This document shows positions 60,201 through 64,000 of a stretch of 64,000 bases of DNA, in pieces (the first letter of the stretch is position 1; each line of letters starts with the position of its first letter). Source of the stretch: Prorocentrum cordatum (Eukaryota > Sar > Dinophyceae > Prorocentrales > Prorocentraceae). Location: NCBI GenBank assembly GCA_963575745.1, contig CAUYUJ010016282.1, positions 807,372 to 871,371 of the forward strand, written 5' to 3'. Under the pieces are notes generated by a model that made no database searches, was not told the origin of the DNA, and saw only the letters and a program-made list of their open reading frames with translations. The position numbers and the translations under genes were made by a program.

Positions 60201-63200
60201 CCAGCTATGCTTCCCGATTTCCCTGTCCTGGATCATGATCAGTCCGCTGAATCATCAGATCACTCAAAGGAAGAGACAATCAGGAGGGTTAGTCTGGTGG
60301 CAATCACGCAGGCCACTGCGGTTGCCAAGACGAACAGGGCTCTTCGTACGAAGACTACTGCTACGGGTGAATTTCACTACAAAGAGGGAGATCTCGTGGA
60401 CTATCATCGCCCGGCCACCACGAAAGACGACTGGGGTGGATGGAGTAGTCCATACCCGGTCATCCGCAACGAACCTGACCGAGGCCAGGTCATCGTGAAG
60501 GTCGGCAATCGCGAAGTGCGAGTACAGTATCCTGACTCACGACATACGCTGTACATCGAAGCACTGATGGTCCGCGAGATAGGATCGGACAATACGGCCC
60601 TTCGGACAGTATTGGCCTTTATTGCCGGTCTGCCAGCGGGGAAACCCGCTATGACTTTCGGATACCTACCAGCGAAACAGGGCCGACTGCAGATGACTGC
60701 TGCGAGCCGGCTTTCGCCTAAGGTGCACTTGGCTCTTCAATATCTCATTCGCAACTATTTTCGCATTGAAAACGTGGTTGCTGTACGACTTGCTAAGAGC
60801 CTGACTAAGTTGCCTGCTGCACCATATGCAGACAGCTGTACACTAGTGCACTATGATAACGATGTGACCCCTGGCTTTCATTATTATGAAGCTGATGGCA
60901 CTGCCTTGAACATCTACGACATCACAGGGTCTACACATTCACGCATCATCCAGTGTCTTAAATCCAAGAAGCCGCTTGCTGGATTCGACCGAGACCTCAC
61001 TAAGTTTGAGGAACTCGCTGATGGTTCACCACCAAGCGAGCCACCTCCAGCAGCTGCTCCTGAGCAGCCTCCTGCGGCGAATGATGGTCGGCTCCCGACC
61101 ATCATAGAGGAAACAGAAGAGGATCTGGATGTCTTTGTCTTGGAGTCATGGTATGCTGAACTGATGGATGACAGAACACTCCTTGAAGCTGACACAGAAG
61201 AAGTCATGCACGCAGTTCCGACATACATGACAGACTCACAGTGCGTGTTGGTCTGTACGACCTGTGAAGATGTGCAAGGCCACTTGCCGGTGCGGGGTCA
61301 CCCGCCAGGATACGACATGGACACCTCTTACTACGTCCCTCTGTGCTCCACTGATCCGGACAGCCACAATGATCTGGACTCCGACGAGCATGGGAAGTAC
61401 ATCGAGCTTTGCTTCGCAGCAGACATGTCCAAAGTCGTCCTGTCCGAGCAGCAACGCCGATTGTTGGATGACAGCAGCGTCACAACTATGCGAGTATATG
61501 TTAGTGCTGCCTCCAAACGTGCCGTGCTCGTCAAAGGAGACGACCTACTCACGAAGGCCGACATTCAAGCGAATCCGGTCAAAGTTTCCAAAGCCCTTTA
61601 CACAGAATTGAAGACTTGGCTTGACAACAAATGCTTCCAGATGACTGACTTGAGCAAAGCGTCGAACATCATGACTTCACGCTATGTATACACATGGAAG
61701 TTTGTCAAGAACGAGAAGGGCGAAATGGAACGGACGATCAGGTTACGCTTGGTACTTCGTGGCTTCATGGACATTGAAGCCTTCGATGTCGAAACCTTCT
61801 CTGGCACGGCAAGGAGGTCAAACCAGAGATTGCTCGCAAGTTCTGCTGCATGCAACAAAGCTTGGATCATCGCTTCCCTGGACATCAACATGGCTTTCTT
61901 GAAGGGACTGACCTATGGCGAGCTCGCCGCGGCAACTGGCGAGAAAGAGCGTGTGGTGTGCTTCACACTACCTCCTGGGTCAGCAGCTGTCCTTCGCACA
62001 TTGCCAGGCTTTGAGTCATATGACGAATCAAAGCATTGTCTTCGGTGCCTCAAGCCGGGGACTGGCACGAAGGATGCCCCCAGGGCATTCTCGCTGAAGC
62101 TCAGGTCCATCACCAGGAGCTTTGGACTACAGCCTACTTCATACGACGAAGAGTTCGAGATGAGTTCAAACCTCTTGACAGCCAAACACGTTGATGACAT
62201 CAATATGACTGGGAAGGAAGATTCCATTGACAAGTACGTCAAAGGTGTTGAAGATACGTTTGGAAAGTGCAAACTGAACAAGCACACGTGCACAAATTGT
62301 GCCGTTCGGTACAACAAGACCAATGATGGGAGCGTCACTCTTGATCAGGACGAATACATCAAACAACTTCGTCCTATCGCACATCCAGAGCTCACAGGCG
62401 CTGATCCTGAGAGCAAAGCGACAAAGACGATTTCTGATATGTTCGTCAGTCTTCGTGGCGCTCTAGCCTATGCGTTGATCACGCAGGTATGGCTGATGGT
62501 CTATGTTGTTTCACTGCAACGTATCCAGGAACCGACAAACATCCAGGTACGACGACTGAACGCGGTTACCAGGAAATTGCAGGCAGGTCCGAAGAAGATC
62601 GTGTATCAAGCTATGACTCCAACAGGAGAGGTCGACCTGCATAGCGATTCTGGCTATCGTCGTCTCAACGGAGATGAAGACGACGAAGTCAAAGGCTACG
62701 GTATCCGCGGGGCTAACCTGCTGAGGCGTGGCCACACGCAAGCGGGGAAACCCGTCGTGCACCTGGTGGACGCATACTGCAAGTCTCATCGACTGCAGGT
62801 GCGTTCGAGCTACTCTGCGGAAACACTGGCAGCAGCCCACAACTTGGAAGACTGCTACCCGACCATTGTAACGCTCCACGAGCTACACTCGGGACCATTG
62901 ACCCCCACACAGTTGAAGAACATATTGGAACTGGGTGGTCTATGTATCAAAGTCACTCTGACTATTGATGCCGAGTCTGTCTTCAAGTCTTTGTCTAGCA
63001 AAGATCTGAAGAAGCCCACAGAATGCACTCTGCTTGGGCACATCAGCTGGATCCGCCAGATGATGGAGCGCGGAATCGTTGAAAGCGCCCAATGGTGTGA
63101 CACGCGGGATATGACTGCCGATGGTCATACCAAAGGTAGTATTGACCGCGCGTTGCTCCTACAGGTAATGGCCGGTCAGCAATCCTTCAAGCACGAGCTG

Positions 63201-63314
63201 AAGAAACATACTCCGTATAGGGCGGGCAGGTCGTCTCAGGACGGCCCTGCCTCCCGAGCTAGCGGGGAAACCCGCGCGCAGGTGCGCTTTAGTAGCGAGG
63301 AAACTCGCCGGTAG
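57300..63314 (+). CDS. ORF5: methyltransferase-like, integrase, reverse transcriptase, RNase H
   Basis: The open frame starts at 57225, but sense begins at 57300 (WRCTCGSHKEHD). Residues here are counted from 57225. A SAM-methyltransferase-like motif VDMLELCGGKGG (317-328) is followed by ILQPSCRTTG (C379), comparable with the PPC motif of C5-cytosine methyltransferases, here P-S-C. A Cys/His cluster spans 579-633. Integrase: H783/H788 with C815/C818 (and C821), then D848, D902, E936. Copia RT: RLRLVLRGF (about 1506), LDINMAFLKG (D1553) and KHVDDINMTG (D1657, D1658). RNase H: D1808, E1866, D1915, D1962/D1966. Intact over 6 kb, unlike the upstream frames. Ends TAG at 63312. Confidence 0.85.
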   Translation, partial: WRCTCGSHKEHDLDWYGQDQQRAKFRHKTLAIITARFLDQLNKANMIRNERSAVHLSVCTRVDKKVRHYVQCPQKGPQWDHVVRRVTTDLDTNKIVQDIKIQDQPTGYNYVAPLPDGVTNISIRLCWEPPAPVLHGDGESRRPRPKRVTIVDDDRSPPPSIERCQTRPTNFSEIPPFPDLTADPSAADLSAETALPTDARIKQKEKQKADKEAGIKPKKIPKKVEDGNDDCGEDLKGLDCSTYFNDVPHDDLDSDSESEDIFMILPAGQPADSHADVFSVVQSLCYGRNNQVDMLELCGGKGGISILAFKRGLSSGGSLDKISMVDLGNSEVQRAVLHYLKTCFVKITILQPSCRTTGLPSYFNAQVNHDTWLKHHKEDLPHITFCGTVALLQDDLRRFFLRGQPMSTWVDGIQLWKELAQRKVTCQTIIDQCTTGLKDSFGQYIRKPTQMMANKEELLAPFRGKRCPGNHVHANACNKELARATQYTYRMQSLIVDAVQIAKDLFAYGRDPFANRERSYAFVTNSAGYDLDDPTVQRHSNGEILRPPSGGLGCPGCADNNYKQSPRHSRNPKMCRWYDVEPYNWDCPSCKKEYQKSNPHHAKISGQCRFAEKWKLPDNFGQPRPAGQAAPAAPAAEAAPAANAAPAAKARIRAPRPPRPGEGDPTAGASSHDITKAKGAYGDTTGAGSSDDHRRLPQVAARRGRMEGGDPPPPPQPHAEPRPRPRLPDWTRFDVQLSLQNLRSFDPAVVQRELRKLHLRWFHAKEPKMRMILAKVGLGETRLSLIKGICDSCRECRAWEKPGNTVMPSVSLPGRFNEEVECDLFFYKQEHIVFHIIDRCIRWAAGTEIPDKTMHAVLDAYHTTWMQHGPAKILYSDGEGALNNDTAKAILKSKGTELRIRARGQHATTIEARNGILRHLIHVMGEELNRLNIPLNFTRLLHEALFASNAFTFYNEVSPYNALYGRQPAMLPDFPVLDHDQSAESSDHSKEETIRRVSLVAITQATAVAKTNRALRTKTTATGEFHYKEGDLVDYHRPATTKDDWGGWSSPYPVIRNEPDRGQVIVKVGNREVRVQYPDSRHTLYIEALMVREIGSDNTALRTVLAFIAGLPAGKPAMTFGYLPAKQGRLQMTAASRLSPKVHLALQYLIRNYFRIENVVAVRLAKSLTKLPAAPYADSCTLVHYDNDVTPGFHYYEADGTALNIYDITGSTHSRIIQCLKSKKPLAGFDRDLTKFEELADGSPPSEPPPAAAPEQPPAANDGRLPTIIEETEEDLDVFVLESWYAELMDDRTLLEADTEEVMHAVPTYMTDSQCVLVCTTCEDVQGHLPVRGHPPGYDMDTSYYVPLCSTDPDSHNDLDSDEHGKYIELCFAADMSKVVLSEQQRRLLDDSSVTTMRVYVSAASKRAVLVKGDDLLTKADIQANPVKVSKALYTELKTWLDNKCFQMTDLSKASNIMTSRYVYTWKFVKNEKGEMERTIRLRLVLRGFMDIEAFDVETFSGTARRSNQRLLASSAACNKAWIIASLDINMAFLKGLTYGELAAATGEKERVVCFTLPPGSAAVLRTLPGFESYDESKHCLRCLKPGTGTKDAPRAFSLKLRSITRSFGLQPTSYDEEFEMSSNLLTAKHVDDINMTGKEDSIDKYVKGVEDTFGKCKLNKHTCTNCAVRYNKTNDGSVTLDQDEYIKQLRPIAHPELTGADPESKATKTISDMFVSLRGALAYALITQVWLMVYVVSLQRIQEPTNIQVRRLNAVTRKLQAGPKKIVYQAMTPTGEVDLHSDSGYRRLNGDEDDEVKGYGIRGANLLRRGHTQAGKPVVHLVDAYCKSHRLQVRSSYSAETLAAAHNLEDCYPTIVTLHELHSGPLTPTQLKNILELGGLCIKVTLTIDAESVFKSLSSKDLKKPTECTLLGHISWIRQMMERGIVESAQWCDTRDMTADGHTKGSIDRALLLQVMAGQQSFKHELKKHTPYRAGRSSQDGPASRASGETRAQVRFSSEETRR

Positions 63315-63419
63315 CGAGGCTACTCGCGCGCCCTTGCCTTGTAGGCAGCCGCTGTTGCCTAGCACTGTTTTTTCCGCGTAATGTAGAAATTCGGTGCTTG
63401 CTCGTCTCCTCCCCCTCCA
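63315..63419 (+). other. 3' internal tail before the LTR
   Basis: About 100 nt, beginning with a hairpin of the GCGAG type. The bases next to the LTR (about 63398-63419) are pyrimidine-rich (CTCGTCTCCTCCCCCTCC), not the purine tract expected for plus-strand priming. Confidence 0.6.
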
Positions 63420-63703
63420 ACTTTAAACGGAGAGGGTTAAAGGCGAGATGTAAATCGAGCATGCACCGCTGCCGTGCCTGGCTCAAGCCGGGCCCGGCCG
63501 AACATGTGATTGTGCCTCACCGAGGCGCACTACTCGCATCTGAGATCGGAAAAGACCTTTCTATTGAAGATGCCCCTTCTATCCTTTACTCCAGATCCCA
63601 TGCTTCATCTTGCTCTCTTGCTCATGCGGTATGAGCCAAAGCCTGGGATATGGGAGCGCCTAAGGCGGAACATATATCTTGGCTTACCAGTGCGTTTTCG
63701 ACT
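63420..63703 (+). repeat. 3' LTR
   Basis: 284 bp, one mismatch to the 5' LTR (63447). Followed directly by GCAGC (63704-63708). The Gag start codon and its first 44 codons are present here too and run into a stop shortly after the LTR (63711). Confidence 0.9.
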
Positions 63704-63728
63704 GCAGCTCTAGGATGAGCCCTATCAT

Positions 63729-63920
63729 CAGTATCGTTTATCCGACCCCCATCCCCATCCCCATCCCCTTCGAGACCCCCACCAAATTACCCCCCCAGTT
63801 GGGGATACACCCCTCGAAACCCGAAGCGAACGACCTATATCCCCATCCAGGGGAATTAAATCGGCCAGCGGGGCCCAGGACACGCCGCTGGGGATGGAGA
63901 TCGGTTAAACGATACTCAGG
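63729..63920. mobile_element. MITE-like inverted-repeat element
   Basis: CAGTATCGTTTATCCGACCC at the left faces GGTTAAACGATACTCAGG at the right, with CCATCCCC / GGGGATGG just inside. About 192 bp. Only one copy in the window and no target duplication seen. The remaining 80 bp to the window end show nothing recognisable. Confidence 0.6.
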
Positions 63921-64000
63921 CAGACTGTTGTGTTGCATCGCCTGGCCCCCCAAACTGGCGTCTTCTCTTGTGCCCGGCGCGGACTCGGTGCGGATTCGAC

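Larger units (their letters stand above)
47605..63327 (+). repeat. About 40 interspersed 14-15 nt GC hairpins
   Basis: Consensus GCGGGGCCACCCGC, i.e. GCGGG-4 nt-CCCGC, with compensatory variants. Examples: 47605, 47714, 48552, 49480, 49861, 49897, 50743, 50773, 51544, 51580, 51757, 53140, 53158, 53632, 53659, 53677, 54042, 54348, 54366, 54930, 56021, 56063, 56408, 58098, 60636, 61292 and 63262. 15-nt forms with a 5-nt loop are at 49638, 50152, 52911 and 56470. A GCGGC-4 nt-GCCGC class occurs near 59192-59250, and GCGGA-type hairpins at 57843 and 57858. Two A/T-stem versions (GCGAG...CTCGC) lie at the very end of ORF5 and beyond (63295, 63314). Most are read as Ala-Gly-x-Pro-Ala, some in other frames. 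Confidence 0.85.
47175..63703 (+). mobile_element. 16.5-kb Ty1/copia-like LTR retrotransposon with extra enzymatic domains
   Basis: Bounded by 284-bp LTRs (283/284 identical) and a GCAGC duplication, with a primer-binding site directly after the 5' LTR. Domain order is Gag with membrane segments, CCHC knuckle, Tpt1/KptA-like domain, RING-H2, aspartic protease, methyltransferase-like domain, Cys/His cluster, integrase, reverse transcriptase, RNase H. Integrase before RT defines the copia order. It is about three times the length of a standard copia element. The coding chain changes frame several times and has two internal stops (56606, 56735), so this copy is probably defective. The plus-strand orientation matches genes 1 and 2. 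Confidence 0.9.

Noticed and set aside
48987-63365. Many minus-strand frames of 60-350 codons across the retrotransposon
   Set aside because: Shadows of the plus-strand coding frames in GC-rich DNA; none shows an independent motif.
1-64000. CRISPR array, bacterial operons, rRNA or tRNA genes
   Set aside because: No regularly spaced direct repeats with unique spacers, no Shine-Dalgarno-type gene strings, and no cloverleaf or rRNA core sequence noticed. The tRNA-like TGGTAGCGGAGC is the retrotransposon PBS.

Overview
This is nuclear DNA of a dinoflagellate, GC-rich and dominated by non-coding and mobile sequence. Four things point there. Exon-like segments join through a mixture of GT-AG, GC-AG and possibly GA-AG boundaries. 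Two relics of the dinoflagellate spliced leader (DinoSL) are present. Several ~150-240 bp inverted-repeat elements recur, and two of them exactly fill introns (introners). The LTR retrotransposon has the HVDD reverse-transcriptase box that I remember from dinoflagellate copia-like elements. Very long introns plus introners fit Prorocentrum or Polarella better than a compact Symbiodinium-type genome, but the species cannot be fixed from this window.

Layout. (1) 4,285-37,726 (+): seven short exons read in compatible phase as part of one gene (gene 1), resembling from memory an uncharacterised dinoflagellate protein family. Its introns run from about 0.9 to 19.4 kb and carry MITEs, foldback elements, trinucleotide repeats and degenerate satellites. 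(2) Inside its 19.4-kb intron (18,166-37,609) lie a decayed LINE on the minus strand (about 19.9-26.9 kb) and a complete nested gene on the plus strand (gene 2, 28,081-36,317). Gene 2 has six exons and 512 codons, with a signal peptide, many N-glycosylation sequons and a C-terminal hydrophobic tail. A 20/22 DinoSL match lies 93 bp before its ATG, suggesting it re-entered the genome as a retroposed mRNA. Two of its introns are introners with target-site duplications. (3) 37.7-47.2 kb: repeats and no gene I can defend. (4) 47,175-63,703: a 16.5-kb LTR retrotransposon with 284-bp LTRs differing at one base, a GCAGC target duplication and an initiator-tRNA-Met type primer-binding site. (5) 63,729-63,920: one more MITE-like element.

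The retrotransposon is the most unusual object. Besides Gag, zinc knuckle, protease, integrase, HVDD reverse transcriptase and RNase H, it carries a Tpt1/KptA-like RNA 2'-phosphotransferase domain with all four expected catalytic residues, a RING-H2 finger and a methyltransferase-like domain. Its reading frames are peppered with about 40 copies of a 14-15 nt GC-rich hairpin. The coding chain is broken by frameshifts, two stop codons and a 26-nt local insertion although the LTRs are almost identical. This copy was therefore probably mobilised in trans, or the assembly contains small errors.

All family assignments are from recognised motifs and memory. No search was run. Exon boundaries are inferred from phase, splice signals and the sense of the joined protein.
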